Origin: Salana multivorans
Lineage (GTDB): Bacteria > Actinomycetota > Actinomycetes > Actinomycetales > Beutenbergiaceae
Assembly (NCBI RefSeq): GCF_003751805.1
Contig: NZ_RKHQ01000001.1
Span: forward strand, 1,674,001-1,738,000
DNA length: 64,000 nucleotides
Direction of reading: 5' to 3'
In this document: piece after piece, positions 33,762 to 45,251 of the stretch
Numbering within the stretch: position 1 is the first letter of the stretch
How the letters are laid out: each line of letters opens with the position of its first letter
The notes under the pieces: generated by a model
The model's input: only the letters and a program-made list of their open reading frames with translations
Database searches by the model: none
What the model was told of the DNA's origin: nothing
Translations under genes and position numbers: made by a program

Positions 33762-36116
33762 ATGCCTCAGCCCCAGCTCGTCCATCGTCCGGCCGGCGAC
33801 GGTCACCCCTACGCCGCCTCGCCCGACCAGCGCGTGCCGTACCGCCCGGCCGTCGGCGACGGGATCGTCCTCGGCGTGCGGGCGCCGGGGGCCGACGTCG
33901 TCACGGGTGCGCTCGTCTCGCCGTCCGGCCGGGAGACGCCCCTGGCGCTCACCCGCGGGCCGGCGGACGCGACCGACGCCGCGGCGCTCGCGGGCGGGGA
34001 CGGACACCTCGCGGCCGCCCAGGCCGCGACCGCCTCGACCGGGGACGTGTGGCACGTCCGGCTGGCCGCGCTCGGCGAGCCCGGTACCTGGCGCTACCGG
34101 TTCGAGGCGGCGTCGGGTGGGGAGGGTCACGCGGGGGCGGACGTGGCCGGCGAGGTGGGCGCGGTGGCCGGTGCGGCCGGCGATGCGGCGGCTGAGGCGT
34201 CGGCGGTTGGCACCCCGTGGTTCGACCTGCCGGTCGGTGCGTGGGGCGATGCGGCGGGCGGGACGCTGCGGGTCAACGGCTCCGCGACGCACCCGCGTCT
34301 CGTCCCCGACTCCGTCGCGTGGTTCACCGACGACGAGGGGACATGGCGCGTGCGCCTGGCGCTGCGGCTGGAGCCCGAGGAGCACGTCGTCGGGTTCGGC
34401 GAGCGGTTCGAGGCCGTCGACCTGCGCGGGCGCGAGCTGGACGCGGTCGTGTTCGAGCAGTACAAGTCGCAGGGCGTCCACGCCCGCACCTACCTGCCGA
34501 TGCCGTTCGCGCACGTCATCGGCGGCGACGGCTGGGGCTTCCACGTCCGGACCTCGCGCCGGACGTGGTTCGACGTCGGCGCCTCCGACCCCGGGCTGCT
34601 GTGGATCGAGGCCGCGCTCGGCGGCGCGCCGGAGCTGGACCTCGACGTGTGGGACGGGTCCGTCGGCGACGTGCTGCGCGGCTTCCTCGACGTCGCTGGG
34701 CACCCGGAGGAGCTGCCCGACTGGGTGCTCGGGCTCTGGGCATCGGGCAACGAGTGGAACACGGCCGCGCTCGTCACCGAGCAGATGGACCGGCACCGCG
34801 ACCTGGACGTGCCGGTGGACGTCGTCGTCGTCGAGGCGTGGAGCGACGAGCTCGGCATCACCGAGCTGCGCGACAGCCGGCACGAGCTGCACGCGGACGG
34901 CTCGCCGCGCTCGCTGGCCGACGTCACCTTCGACGCGGACGGGGCGTGGCCCGATCCCCGCGCCTGGATCGATGACCTGCACGCGCGGGGGGTCCGGGTG
35001 CTCCTGTGGCAGATCCCGCTGCTCAAGACGGACGGGACGATCGCGCTCGACGAGACGCCGTGGACCGACGAGCAGACCCGGCAGGTGCTCGCCGACGGTG
35101 CGGCACTCGAGCGGTCGGGGCACGTGGTGCGCGAGGCCGACGGGTCCGCGTACCGCAACCGCGGCTGGTGGTTCCCGCGCGCGCTGCTGCCCGACCTGTC
35201 GACGCCGGAGGGGCGCGCGCACTGGACCGAGTACCGGCGCTACCTCGTCGAGGAGCTCGACATCGACGGGTTCAAGACCGACGGCGGCGAGCACGCCTGG
35301 GGTGACGAGCTCGTGTACGGCGACGGTCGACGCGGCGACGAGGGCAACAACCTCGTGCCGGTGAACTACGCGCGGGCGTTCGGCGACCTGCTGCGCTCGG
35401 CCGGCAAGGCGCCGGTGACGTTCTCCCGGTCGGGCTTCACCGGCTCGCAGGCGCACGGCGTCTTCTGGGCGGGGGACGAGAACTCGACCTGGGAGGCCAT
35501 GCGTCACTCGCTCAACGCGGGGCTGACGGCGAGCGTCTGCGGGATCGTCTACTGGGGCTGGGACCTGGCCGGGTTCTCGGGGCCGGTGCCCGACGCCGAG
35601 CTGTACCTGCGGGCCGTCGCGATGAGTGCGTTCCTTCCCGTGATGCAGTACCACTCGGAGTTCAACCACCACGAGCTGCCCCTGCGGGACCGGACGCCGT
35701 GGAACGTGGCCGAGCTGTCCGGGGTGCCGGAGGTTGTCGACGTCTTCCGCGACTACGCGCACCTGCGCCGGCGGCTGCGGCCCTACCTCGCGCGGTCGGC
35801 GCGGGAGGCGATCGAGACCTCGGTGCCGTTCCTGCGCGGGCTGTGGGTCGACTTCGGCGGGGAGGCCGAGGTCTGGCGGAGGCCGGCGCAGTTCCTCATC
35901 GGCCCGGACGTGCTGGTCTCACCCGTGACCGAGCCGGGGGCGACGCGGTGGGAGACGTACCTGCCGGGTGGTGCCGGTGTGCGGTGGCGCGACGCGTGGA
36001 CGGGGGAGTCCTACACCGGTGGGAGCGTGGTCGAGCGCGAGGTGCCGCTGGCGGTCGTTCCGGTGTACGTGCGCGAGGAGTCGTGGGCGGAGCTGGCGGC
36101 CGTGTTCCACCCGTGA
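33762..36116 (+). CDS. GH31 alpha-glucosidase/alpha-xylosidase
   Basis: A 784-residue family 31 enzyme cleaving terminal alpha-glucosyl or alpha-xylosyl residues. The nucleophile is Asp507 in FKTDGGE (the YicI-type motif KTDFGE with Gly for Phe), and the acid/base is Asp572 in WAGDENSTW. N-terminal beta-sandwich about residues 1-300; barrel from LPDWVLGLWASGNEW; C-terminal beta domains after GLWVDFGGEAEVW. An Ala/Gly-rich insertion near residues 115-150 is unusual. No signal peptide, so cytosolic. It ends the rightward arm of the alpha-glucan locus. The ATG follows GAAGGAGTCCC. Confidence 0.92.
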   Translation: MPQPQLVHRPAGDGHPYAASPDQRVPYRPAVGDGIVLGVRAPGADVVTGALVSPSGRETPLALTRGPADATDAAALAGGDGHLAAAQAATASTGDVWHVRLAALGEPGTWRYRFEAASGGEGHAGADVAGEVGAVAGAAGDAAAEASAVGTPWFDLPVGAWGDAAGGTLRVNGSATHPRLVPDSVAWFTDDEGTWRVRLALRLEPEEHVVGFGERFEAVDLRGRELDAVVFEQYKSQGVHARTYLPMPFAHVIGGDGWGFHVRTSRRTWFDVGASDPGLLWIEAALGGAPELDLDVWDGSVGDVLRGFLDVAGHPEELPDWVLGLWASGNEWNTAALVTEQMDRHRDLDVPVDVVVVEAWSDELGITELRDSRHELHADGSPRSLADVTFDADGAWPDPRAWIDDLHARGVRVLLWQIPLLKTDGTIALDETPWTDEQTRQVLADGAALERSGHVVREADGSAYRNRGWWFPRALLPDLSTPEGRAHWTEYRRYLVEELDIDGFKTDGGEHAWGDELVYGDGRRGDEGNNLVPVNYARAFGDLLRSAGKAPVTFSRSGFTGSQAHGVFWAGDENSTWEAMRHSLNAGLTASVCGIVYWGWDLAGFSGPVPDAELYLRAVAMSAFLPVMQYHSEFNHHELPLRDRTPWNVAELSGVPEVVDVFRDYAHLRRRLRPYLARSAREAIETSVPFLRGLWVDFGGEAEVWRRPAQFLIGPDVLVSPVTEPGATRWETYLPGGAGVRWRDAWTGESYTGGSVVEREVPLAVVPVYVREESWAELAAVFHP

Positions 36117-36221
36117 GGCGGGCGCGCTCCGGCCCCGGGTGGGAGCCCGCTCCGGGCGGAGCGGGGTGCGGGAGTCGCTGGGTGGTGTGACGGCGACGTG
36201 GGCTGGGGGCGGCGCGAGCGG

Positions 36222-36917
36222 TCAGCCCCGCGGGGTGCCGCCGGCGTCCGTCGGCCAGGCGTCGCCGGCGGCCGCGCCACGGCGTGCGCGCAGCCACCAG
36301 AGGGAGGCCAGCACGGCGACGACCGCGACGAGGATGACGATGAGCGCGACGGGGGCCCCGGAACCGGAGTCCGACGGCGACGACTCCGACGGCGAGGGAG
36401 CCGCGCTCGCCTCCGTCGCGGTCGTCGACGCCTCGGCGGTGGACGGGGCTGCGGTCGACGGGGCGGCGCTCGCGGTCTCGCTGGGGGTGGCGCTCTCCTG
36501 AGCGCTGGGCGTCTCGCTCGGGGTCGGGGTCGGCTCGACGGGGATCACCGACTCGGGGACCGTGAAGGAGAAGGTCCCCTCGATCGGGTGGCCGTCGCTC
36601 GACGTGACGTGCCACACCACCGAGTAGTCCCCGGCCGAGGCGATCGCCACCGGCGTGCTGACGAAGCGGTCGTCGATGATGGGGTCGCCCGTGACGACGT
36701 TGGTGCCGGCGGGGTCGAGCACCTGGACCTCGGTCCCGAGCTCCATCGCCGTGGCCGACATCTCGAGGACGACCTCGGTCGGGATCCGGTCGACGACGCC
36801 GCCGTCGACCGGGGTCGAGGCGAGGAGCGTGTCGTGGGCCGAGGCGGGGGCGGCCACCCAGCCGAGCAGGAGCAGGAGCGGCGCCAGCGCGCCGACGAGA
36901 CGAGCACGAGGGGACAT
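36222..36917 (-). CDS. CopC domain membrane-anchored protein
   Basis: A 231-residue exported protein. The signal peptide (LLLLLGWVAAPASA) is cut so that the mature chain starts with His (HDTLLASTPVDGG), the residue that binds Cu(II) in CopC proteins. The CopC beta-barrel covers about residues 30-125 (VWHVTSSDGHPIEGTFSF has the second conserved His region). A Thr/Glu/Ser/Ala-rich spacer follows, then a C-terminal membrane helix VALIVILVAVVAVLASLWW and a basic tail. It probably binds copper outside the membrane, but no copD or copper ATPase is adjacent. Confidence 0.88.
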   Translation of the reverse strand: MSPRARLVGALAPLLLLLGWVAAPASAHDTLLASTPVDGGVVDRIPTEVVLEMSATAMELGTEVQVLDPAGTNVVTGDPIIDDRFVSTPVAIASAGDYSVVWHVTSSDGHPIEGTFSFTVPESVIPVEPTPTPSETPSAQESATPSETASAAPSTAAPSTAEASTTATEASAAPSPSESSPSDSGSGAPVALIVILVAVVAVLASLWWLRARRGAAAGDAWPTDAGGTPRG

Positions 36918-36995
36918 GGCCCCAGTCTCCCACCCGGTCCGTCCGACGGCATCGTGGCCGGCGCCGTCCGGCCGCGTCCGGGTCGGGCGTTCGGG

Positions 36996-37823
36996 TCAGG
37001 GGTCGGGGCGGAGGGTGACGGGACGCTCGCGGACGGCGACGTCGTAGGTAGCGGTCGTCGTCGTGGTGAGCGTTCCGGTCCGTCCGCCGCCGGTCCAGGT
37101 GATGCCCCAGTGATAGGTCACCGTGAGGTGGAACGCCCCGCCGGGTCGGTCGGCCGAGGTCGTGCGCCAGACGTGTCCGCAGGCGGGCGGGTCGAACGGA
37201 CTGGCGGGCGGACCGGTGACGAGGTCGGCCGGGGTGCAGTCCGTCGACGCGGTGGGCACATCGTCGGTGGTCAGGGTGACGTGGTCCAGCCGTGCCTCGA
37301 CCGCGACCGTGAGTCCCCGGTCGGTGGCACTGCTGGTCTGCGGGGCGAGTGTCGTGCCGACCGGGAGCCAGAGGTGCGTCGGGGTGTTGACGAGCGTGTT
37401 CGGGTCGCCCGGGTCCGGTGGGGGCGTGAGGCGAAGGTCGGGCGGCGCGAGCCGCAGGACGGCGAGGGCGTGGCGGGCGAGCGCGGCGGGGTCGGTCGGT
37501 GCCACGGGATCGGCCGTGTCAGGCGGGTGGTAGAGGAGGGTGGCGCAGGCGGCGTCGGTGTACTCGACGCAGGTCGTCTCCGTCATCTCCAGCGGCGTCC
37601 GAACCCGCTGGTCCTCCTCGGTCTCGACTGGTGGCGCTGAGTGCTTCGGCGTTTCGTTGGACGAGAAGCAGCCGACGGCATATGCAATTCCGCCCGCTCC
37701 ACCTTCGATTTGCCCTGCGCTGCAGTCCGCGTCGGCGCGCGCAGCAGGAGCGGGGAGAACGAGCCAGATGATAACGAGCGTCATAGACGTAACCGCGCTG
37801 CGAACCCTGCGAGAAGTCAGCAC
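36996..37823 (-). CDS. Hypothetical secreted protein
   Basis: A 275-residue protein with an N-terminal signal (VTSMTLVIIWLVLPAPAARA). I do not recognise the family. The mature chain has four cysteines in its first part, including ADCSAGQIEGGAGG and ETTCVEYTDAACATLLY, and a beta-rich C-terminal half ending in repeated Thr (TGTLTTTTTATYDVAV) that resembles a polycystic-kidney or immunoglobulin-like exported domain. The start codon overlaps the preceding gene by seven bases, so the two probably form an operon. Local base composition at 37600-37800 is less GC-rich than the neighbours. Confidence 0.7.
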   Translation of the reverse strand: MLTSRRVRSAVTSMTLVIIWLVLPAPAARADADCSAGQIEGGAGGIAYAVGCFSSNETPKHSAPPVETEEDQRVRTPLEMTETTCVEYTDAACATLLYHPPDTADPVAPTDPAALARHALAVLRLAPPDLRLTPPPDPGDPNTLVNTPTHLWLPVGTTLAPQTSSATDRGLTVAVEARLDHVTLTTDDVPTASTDCTPADLVTGPPASPFDPPACGHVWRTTSADRPGGAFHLTVTYHWGITWTGGGRTGTLTTTTTATYDVAVRERPVTLRPDP

Positions 37824-38395
37824 TCAGCGCTCCGATCGACTTGCACGGACATCACTAGCCATCGTTCCTCGGCATGACGGAGTTCCGCCTCGCCCGGGAA
37901 TGGATGATCAACGCCATGTGCCACTTCGCTGCCCTCAGAGTCGACTGCTCGGACTCCGCGCGCATCGAGGCAATAGCTGATCTTGATCGTCTGATCTGGC
38001 AGGCTGACAGCGTGGCCTACCAGATTGGTCGCGACTGAAGCGCCTTCGTGATGCCATCCGTTATCCAGCATGGTTGTGAACTGTAAAGTCCCGGCATCGA
38101 TCATCTCCTGGCTGCCCCACCAGGGCTTGAGCTTCTCCTCCCAGCCCTCGCCACCGGCGTTCTCGATCTCGTTGGCCAGCGCCAGGTACTCGGTCAGCGC
38201 GGCGATCGCCTCGTCGATGAGCTCCTGCTCGTCCACCGTCGCATCGAGGCTCGGACTGGCCTCCACCGTGGGGGAGGCACCAGAGCCGGACGGCGCTGGC
38301 GTCGGCTCCTCACCTCCGCGGCAGGCGACGAGCCCGACCGCGAGCACCACGACGAGACCACACCCCACACCGCGCGACCACCACATGTCGCTCAT
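37817..38395 (-). CDS. Hypothetical lipoprotein (DUF6318-like)
   Basis: A 192-residue lipoprotein. The signal CGLVVVLAVGLVAC has a lipobox VAC, and a Pro/Ser/Glu-rich linker (about residues 25-50) leads to a compact domain. The domain begins ELIDEAIAALTEYLALANEI, and a PWWGSQEMIDAG segment suggests the DUF6318 family of actinobacterial lipoproteins, whose role is unknown. The ATG at 38395 has GGAG six bases upstream; an ATG at 38386 is a possible alternative. It is probably translated with the downstream secreted protein. Confidence 0.68.
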   Translation of the reverse strand: MSDMWWSRGVGCGLVVVLAVGLVACRGGEEPTPAPSGSGASPTVEASPSLDATVDEQELIDEAIAALTEYLALANEIENAGGEGWEEKLKPWWGSQEMIDAGTLQFTTMLDNGWHHEGASVATNLVGHAVSLPDQTIKISYCLDARGVRAVDSEGSEVAHGVDHPFPGEAELRHAEERWLVMSVQVDRSAEC

Positions 38396-38491
38396 CAACC
38401 GCTCCAGACCGCCCCTGTCGACCACCCTAGAACAGCATCGAACCGACCGATACCACCGCCCTCGAACCTGTGGACGACGGTCCGGGACGGG

Positions 38492-39334
38492 CTACAGCGC
38501 GTGATGCTCGCCCGGCGCCAGGAGAACGCCGGAGGTGCCCGGCGCGATGGCGTCGAGCGCGCGCAGGAAGTCGGGTCCGCCCCGGTCCATCCAGCCGCGC
38601 GGCACGTGACGGCCGAGCGGAGCGTGGAAGGTGCCCCAGTGGATCGGGACGGCCGTCCGCGCCCCGACGATCGCCGCCGCCTCGGCGGCGCGGCTCGGGT
38701 CGAGGTGGCCACCCGAGAGTCGCGGCCCCCAGCCGCCGACGGGCACGAGCGCCACGTCGATGGGGCCGCCCGCCAGGTCGGGCAGGTCGGCGAGGCCGGG
38801 GAACAGCTCCGTGTCGCCAGCGAACCAGAGCCGCCGGACGGCGCCGCCTCCGGCAGCACCACCGCCCCCGTCGCCCCCGGCAGCACCGCGGCCCCCGCCC
38901 GCCCCGTCGCGGTCGCCGCTCGCACCCCCGTCGGCCCAGCGCACGACGAACCCGACCGCATCGTTCGGTCGGTGCGGCATCGGCCGGTCGCCGTGCACGG
39001 CAGGGACGGTCCGCACGGCCACCTCGGCGCTGAGCTGGAACCACTCGTCGCCGAGCCCGCGGGCGCGCAGCCGCTGCCGCTCGGCCCACCGCGCGGTCGA
39101 GGCCGGCCCGAGGACCAGCCCGCCGGTGGCGCGGAGCGAGGGCAGGTGGGCGTGGTCGTGGTGCAGGTGGGAGAGCAGGACCGCGTCCGCGTCGACCCAC
39201 TCGGCGTGCTCCGGCACCCGCCCGCGCCGGATGAGCACGCCGGCCCGCGCGCCGAGCAGCGGGTCGGTGACGAGACGTGTTCCGTCGGGAAGGTCGAGGA
39301 CGCAGGTCGCGTGGCCCAGCCAGGTGACCCTCAT
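38492..39334 (-). CDS. Metallo-beta-lactamase fold hydrolase
   Basis: A 280-residue MBL-fold protein related to UlaG/NAPE-PLD-type hydrolases. The metal ligands are in LLSHLHHDHAHLPSL (HxHxDH), VHGDRPMPHR, FAGDTELFPG and PIHWGTFHAPLG. A Gly/Ala/Asp-rich insertion (about residues 155-180) is low complexity and may be a loop. Two zinc or iron ions are expected, and the substrate is unknown. The ATG at 39334 overlaps the stop of the upstream phosphodiesterase gene by four bases. The frame is open to 41548, but that is a shadow. Confidence 0.85.
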   Translation of the reverse strand: MRVTWLGHATCVLDLPDGTRLVTDPLLGARAGVLIRRGRVPEHAEWVDADAVLLSHLHHDHAHLPSLRATGGLVLGPASTARWAERQRLRARGLGDEWFQLSAEVAVRTVPAVHGDRPMPHRPNDAVGFVVRWADGGASGDRDGAGGGRGAAGGDGGGGAAGGGAVRRLWFAGDTELFPGLADLPDLAGGPIDVALVPVGGWGPRLSGGHLDPSRAAEAAAIVGARTAVPIHWGTFHAPLGRHVPRGWMDRGGPDFLRALDAIAPGTSGVLLAPGEHHAL

Positions 39335-41469
39335 CGCAGCCCGAGCTCCCGCTGCCACGCCACGAGCTGGTGGTACACGGCGTCGGCGCCGACCAGCTCG
39401 TCGGACACCGTGAGCGCGGCGGGGTGCAGCAGCAGCGCCTCGTTCTGCTGACCGCCCAGCCCGCCGTGCGAGCCGACCTGGTGCTCGAAGGCGTGGACGT
39501 GACCGTCGGGGCCGACGCTCGAGACGACCAGCAGGTCGCCCGTGCTCGGGAGGCGCCCGGCGCGCCGCAGGTCGCGGGCGGCCGCGTCGACGTCGGCGAA
39601 GATCGCCAGCGGGTCCTCTCCCTCGACCTCCGGGTCGTCGGGCGCGACCTCCGGCTCGAGCGCGCGCACGCCGCGCGGACCGATGACGAGCAGGCCGCGC
39701 CAGGAGTCGACCACGACGACGCCGACACCCACGTGATCGGCCAGCCCGGCGACCAGACCGGGCCAGCGACGCTGGACCTCGTCGAGCTGCAGTCGTCCGG
39801 GGACCCCGGTGAACCAGACGAGGCCGAGGTTGCCCGACGCGATCACGGTGACCGCGTCGGGGTCGAGGGCGTCGGCCAGCCGCTCCTGGTCGATCCGCGC
39901 CGGTTCGGTCGGCCGGCCCGCCGCCCTCCTGCCCGGCCCCGACGCGACGGTCCGCCCGCGCACCGGCGCGACGATCTCGTTGAGCAGCGCGTTGAGCGGG
40001 CCCCAGTCCTCGTCGCCCGGCCGCTCGTGACCGGCCTCCTCGGGCCGCTCCGAGCGCGGCCGGCCCATGAGCGCGGTGACGACCTCGGTGAGCGACCGGC
40101 CCGCGACCTGCTCGAACGTGGCGCCGAGCGACTGGCCGTGGTCGGAGACGACGACGATCCGGTAGTCCCGCAGCGCGACCTCGTTGACCGTGGCGAGCGC
40201 GCGCAGCACGCCGTCCAGCCCCTCCAGCGACCGCATCGACTCGGGGCGGAGCGGGCCGGCGTGGTGCGCCACCTCGTCGTAGTCGACGAAGTCGACGGCG
40301 ATCGTCGGCGTCCCGCGCTCCATGTGGCCCGCGACGATGGTCGTCCCGAGCGCGCGCAGCCACACGTTCGTGACGCCGCGCAGGACCACGTACCAGCCGC
40401 CCCGGCCGATCCTCGGCTCGACGCCGCGCACCCGCGCCTGCCGGGCCTGCCACAGCTCCTTGACCATCTCGCCGACCGTGAGGCTGAGCGTCCGGAAGAA
40501 GACGAACGGGTTGGCCAGGAAGCGGATGTAGACGCTGCCGACGCGGCGTCCCTTGACCCGGTGCCCGTAGGTGCGGGACATGACGAGCTGCGTCGTGGCG
40601 GCGTCGCCGGAGAAGGCGGTCGCGACCGCCGCGCCGCCGTGCGCGAGCAGTCCCTCGCCGTCGGTGAAGGACGCCTCGATCGCCGCCGCGTCCCACGGGT
40701 GGTTCGCGACGACCAGCCGGCCGAGCGAGGCGTCCCACCAGCGGAACGCCGGGATGTGGTCGGCCTTGCCGTGCAGGATGCCGGCGGTCGACGCCGGCGT
40801 GGTCGCCGGGACCTGCGTCCACCACCCGTCGAGCCGGTAGCGGCCGCTCGCCAGCCACCGCGCCATCGTCGGGGCGTGGCCCGCCTCGATGGCATAGCGC
40901 AGGACGGGCTCGGCCACGCCGTCGAGGATCACCAGCAGCAGGCCGGGCTCGCGCGCCGGGGCCGCGGGACCGGTGGCACCGTTCGCTGCCTGTCGGGCGC
41001 GACGACGATGGGCGCGCCGGCCGCGTCGTACGACGTCGCCGACGGCGTAGGCGGGGTCGCTCGCCGTCAGCCAGCCCAGGACCGCGACGACGACGGCCGC
41101 GACGAGCAGCACGAGCGCCGCGTCCCACCACGTGCGGACCACGAGACCGGGCAGGAGGCGCAGCGCGGCCCACATCGTCGCGATCTGGACGGCCAGCCCG
41201 AGCGCGAAGGCGAGCGCCGCCCCGACGCGATCGGCCAGCCAGCGCAGCGGGGCCTGGAGGAGCCACGTGATCGCGAAGACGACGAGCGCCGCGAGCGGGA
41301 TCGCCCACAGGCTCGGCGCCGAGACCCCGTCGACGACCGCGATCCCCACGCCGAGCCCGACGACGGACCCGACGAACGACGTCAGGGCCTCGGCGAGGTC
41401 TGCGACGTCCGGGCGCACGCGGCGCGGCGGCTGCGGCGTCGAGGAGTGGTCCGGGTGGGCGGTGGGCAC
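39331..41469 (-). CDS. Membrane-anchored alkaline phosphatase superfamily phosphodiesterase
   Basis: A 712-residue protein. Residues about 30-150 form four membrane helices (a phage-holin-like/DUF region: FVGSVVGLGVGIAVVDGV ... TWWDAALVLLVAAVVVAVLGW). Residues 175 onward are an alkaline-phosphatase-type domain: LLLVILDGVAEP for the first metal Asp, PATTPASTAGILHG with the likely nucleophile Thr, VDFVDYDEVAHHAG and VVVSDHGQS. It should hydrolyse a phosphodiester at the membrane face. The GTG at 41469 gives an N-terminus just before the first helix. It forms an operon with the MBL hydrolase. Confidence 0.83.
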   Translation of the reverse strand: MPTAHPDHSSTPQPPRRVRPDVADLAEALTSFVGSVVGLGVGIAVVDGVSAPSLWAIPLAALVVFAITWLLQAPLRWLADRVGAALAFALGLAVQIATMWAALRLLPGLVVRTWWDAALVLLVAAVVVAVLGWLTASDPAYAVGDVVRRGRRAHRRRARQAANGATGPAAPAREPGLLLVILDGVAEPVLRYAIEAGHAPTMARWLASGRYRLDGWWTQVPATTPASTAGILHGKADHIPAFRWWDASLGRLVVANHPWDAAAIEASFTDGEGLLAHGGAAVATAFSGDAATTQLVMSRTYGHRVKGRRVGSVYIRFLANPFVFFRTLSLTVGEMVKELWQARQARVRGVEPRIGRGGWYVVLRGVTNVWLRALGTTIVAGHMERGTPTIAVDFVDYDEVAHHAGPLRPESMRSLEGLDGVLRALATVNEVALRDYRIVVVSDHGQSLGATFEQVAGRSLTEVVTALMGRPRSERPEEAGHERPGDEDWGPLNALLNEIVAPVRGRTVASGPGRRAAGRPTEPARIDQERLADALDPDAVTVIASGNLGLVWFTGVPGRLQLDEVQRRWPGLVAGLADHVGVGVVVVDSWRGLLVIGPRGVRALEPEVAPDDPEVEGEDPLAIFADVDAAARDLRRAGRLPSTGDLLVVSSVGPDGHVHAFEHQVGSHGGLGGQQNEALLLHPAALTVSDELVGADAVYHQLVAWQRELGLR

Positions 41470-41540
41470 ACGGCAAGCGTGCCACCGACGGCCGACACGC
41501 TGGCGAGCGCGGGGCGGGGCGAGCCCTAGGATCGTCGCTC

Positions 41541-42146
41541 GTGGCCAAGCTCTACTTCCGCTACGGCGCGATGAACTCCGGCAAGTCGACGGCGCTGCTG
41601 CAGGCCGCGTTCAACTACGAGGAGCGCGGCCAGCACGTGCTGCTCGCGAAGCCGGGGATCGACACCAAGGGCGACACCGCGATCCTGTCGCGCCTCGGGG
41701 TGTCCCGCGAGGTCGACTTCACGATCGCGCCGGACGTCTCGGTCCGGACGCTGTTCGCCGAGCACGTCGCGCGCGTGCGCGAGTCGGTCGGGGAGCCGGT
41801 CGCCTGCCTGCTGGTGGACGAGGCGCAGTTCCTCTCGGGCGAACAGGTCGACGACCTGCTCCGGATCGCGATCCTCGACGGGGTCCCGGTGCTGGCGTAC
41901 GGGATCCGCACGGACTTCCGCACGGTCGCGTTCCCGGGCAGCGCCCGCCTGCTGGAGGTTGCGCACAGCCTCGAGGAGCTCAAGACGATCTGCCGCTGCG
42001 GTCGCAAGGCGCTGTTCAACGCGCGCCTCACCGGCGGGCGGTTCGTGTTCGACGGCGACCAGGTGGCGATCGACGCCGGCGACGTCACCTACGAGTCGAT
42101 GTGCGGGGCGTGCTACCTGGAGCAGTCGGGCGGCCGGCTCGGCTGA
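41541..42146 (+). CDS. tdk: Thymidine kinase
   Basis: A 201-residue type II thymidine kinase that phosphorylates thymidine with ATP. The P-loop is GAMNSGKSTALLQA, the lid/catalytic region has LLVDEAQFLSGEQ with the general base Glu, and four Cys (CRCGRK and MCGACYLE) form the zinc site. Cytosolic, normally a tetramer regulated by dTTP. The GTG at 41541 sits 71 bases from the divergent phosphodiesterase start. Its 3' end is followed by a strong bidirectional hairpin. Confidence 0.94.
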   Translation: MAKLYFRYGAMNSGKSTALLQAAFNYEERGQHVLLAKPGIDTKGDTAILSRLGVSREVDFTIAPDVSVRTLFAEHVARVRESVGEPVACLLVDEAQFLSGEQVDDLLRIAILDGVPVLAYGIRTDFRTVAFPGSARLLEVAHSLEELKTICRCGRKALFNARLTGGRFVFDGDQVAIDAGDVTYESMCGACYLEQSGGRLG

Positions 42147-42232
42147 CCGGCCGGGACGGCGCGCCCCGGCTCCGGACGTCGGACGAGCGAGGCCCGACGT
42201 CGCGGCGCCCGGTGCCCGGCGCCCCGACGGGA

Positions 42233-42274
42233 ACGGCCTCCGTCCGGTGACCGTGGTCGCCGGACGGAGGCCGT
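42233..42274. terminator. Bidirectional hairpin terminator
   Basis: ACGGCCTCCGTCCGG (42233-42247) pairs perfectly with CCGGACGGAGGCCGT (42260-42274) with a 12-base loop. It lies between tdk and the leftward small membrane protein, so it can stop both transcripts. Confidence 0.85.
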
Positions 42275-42295
42275 CCTGATCGAGGCGGGGTGGCG

Positions 42296-42670
42296 TCAGC
42301 CGACGACGCGGGCCTTGATCCGGTCGAACTCGGCCTGGGTGATCGTGCCGTCGTCGAGCAGCTTCTTGGCGTCGAGCAGCTCGCTCGCGGAGCCGGTGCC
42401 CGCCTGCTGGCGGATGTAGTCGTTGAACTGGCTCTGCGCCGCCTGGACCTGCGCCGCGCGCCGCTCGGCCATGCCGCCGCCGCGGGCGATGAGGTAGACG
42501 AGGCTGCCGAGGAACGGGAAGAAGATGACGAAGACGATCCACAGCGCCTTGGCCCAGCCGCTGACGGCCCGGTCGGAGAAGAGGTCGCTGATGATGATCC
42601 ACAGGATGTAGAACCAGGCGAGCAGGAGGAAGAACTCGAAGATGAGCAGGATGAAGTGCCACAGCTCCAC
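42296..42670 (-). CDS. PLDc_N/SHOCT small membrane protein
   Basis: A 124-residue protein with two membrane helices (FILLIFEFFLLLAWFYILW and LWIVFVIFFPFLGSLVYLI), the PLDc_N pattern, followed by a coiled basic linker and a C-terminal SHOCT motif (LLDAKKLLDDGTITQAEFD then RIKARVVG). SHOCT segments are thought to aid oligomerisation. The GTG at 42670 follows AAGGAGCC. Common in actinobacteria, with no proven role. Convergent with tdk. Confidence 0.85.
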   Translation of the reverse strand: MELWHFILLIFEFFLLLAWFYILWIIISDLFSDRAVSGWAKALWIVFVIFFPFLGSLVYLIARGGGMAERRAAQVQAAQSQFNDYIRQQAGTGSASELLDAKKLLDDGTITQAEFDRIKARVVG

Positions 42671-42825
42671 GGGGGGCTCCTTGAGGTCGTGACCGGGACG
42701 TTGGCCCGGATCCGTTGACGACTCTAGGGCTCGCGGGCCCGCTCCGCTCGGCGGGTGGTCGCGGGTGGGGCGTCGTGAGACGCCGGCCACCCGGGCGGGT
42801 GGCGTCGTCGCTCCCCGGCGATGCG

Positions 42826-44979
<2,154 letters not shown>

Positions 44980-45251
44980 GGGACGAGTCTGCCGCACCGC
45001 GCGGTGCTCCCCCGAGCGGGCGTCGGCGACGACCTCGCCGACGCGACACACCTGCCGCGTCGCTCAACTGCCGATCGGCGTCACTCAGATCTGCGAGCGA
45101 CACGCCCTGACTACCTCAACCGGCGTACTCAGTCGGGCTGGGCGCTGTCTCTAATGACTTCGTCGCGCGCTCCGTCCGGGGTGCGGCGCCCACGGGAAGG
45201 CGTCTTCGGAGGCCACCCGTCGCAGGCGAGACGGTGAATAGGAGTTCATGA

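Noticed and set aside
39335-41548. Leftward 1018-residue frame covering the MBL hydrolase and beyond
   Set aside because: Only its last 280 codons make sense as an MBL protein. The rest is the wrong frame of the phosphodiesterase gene.
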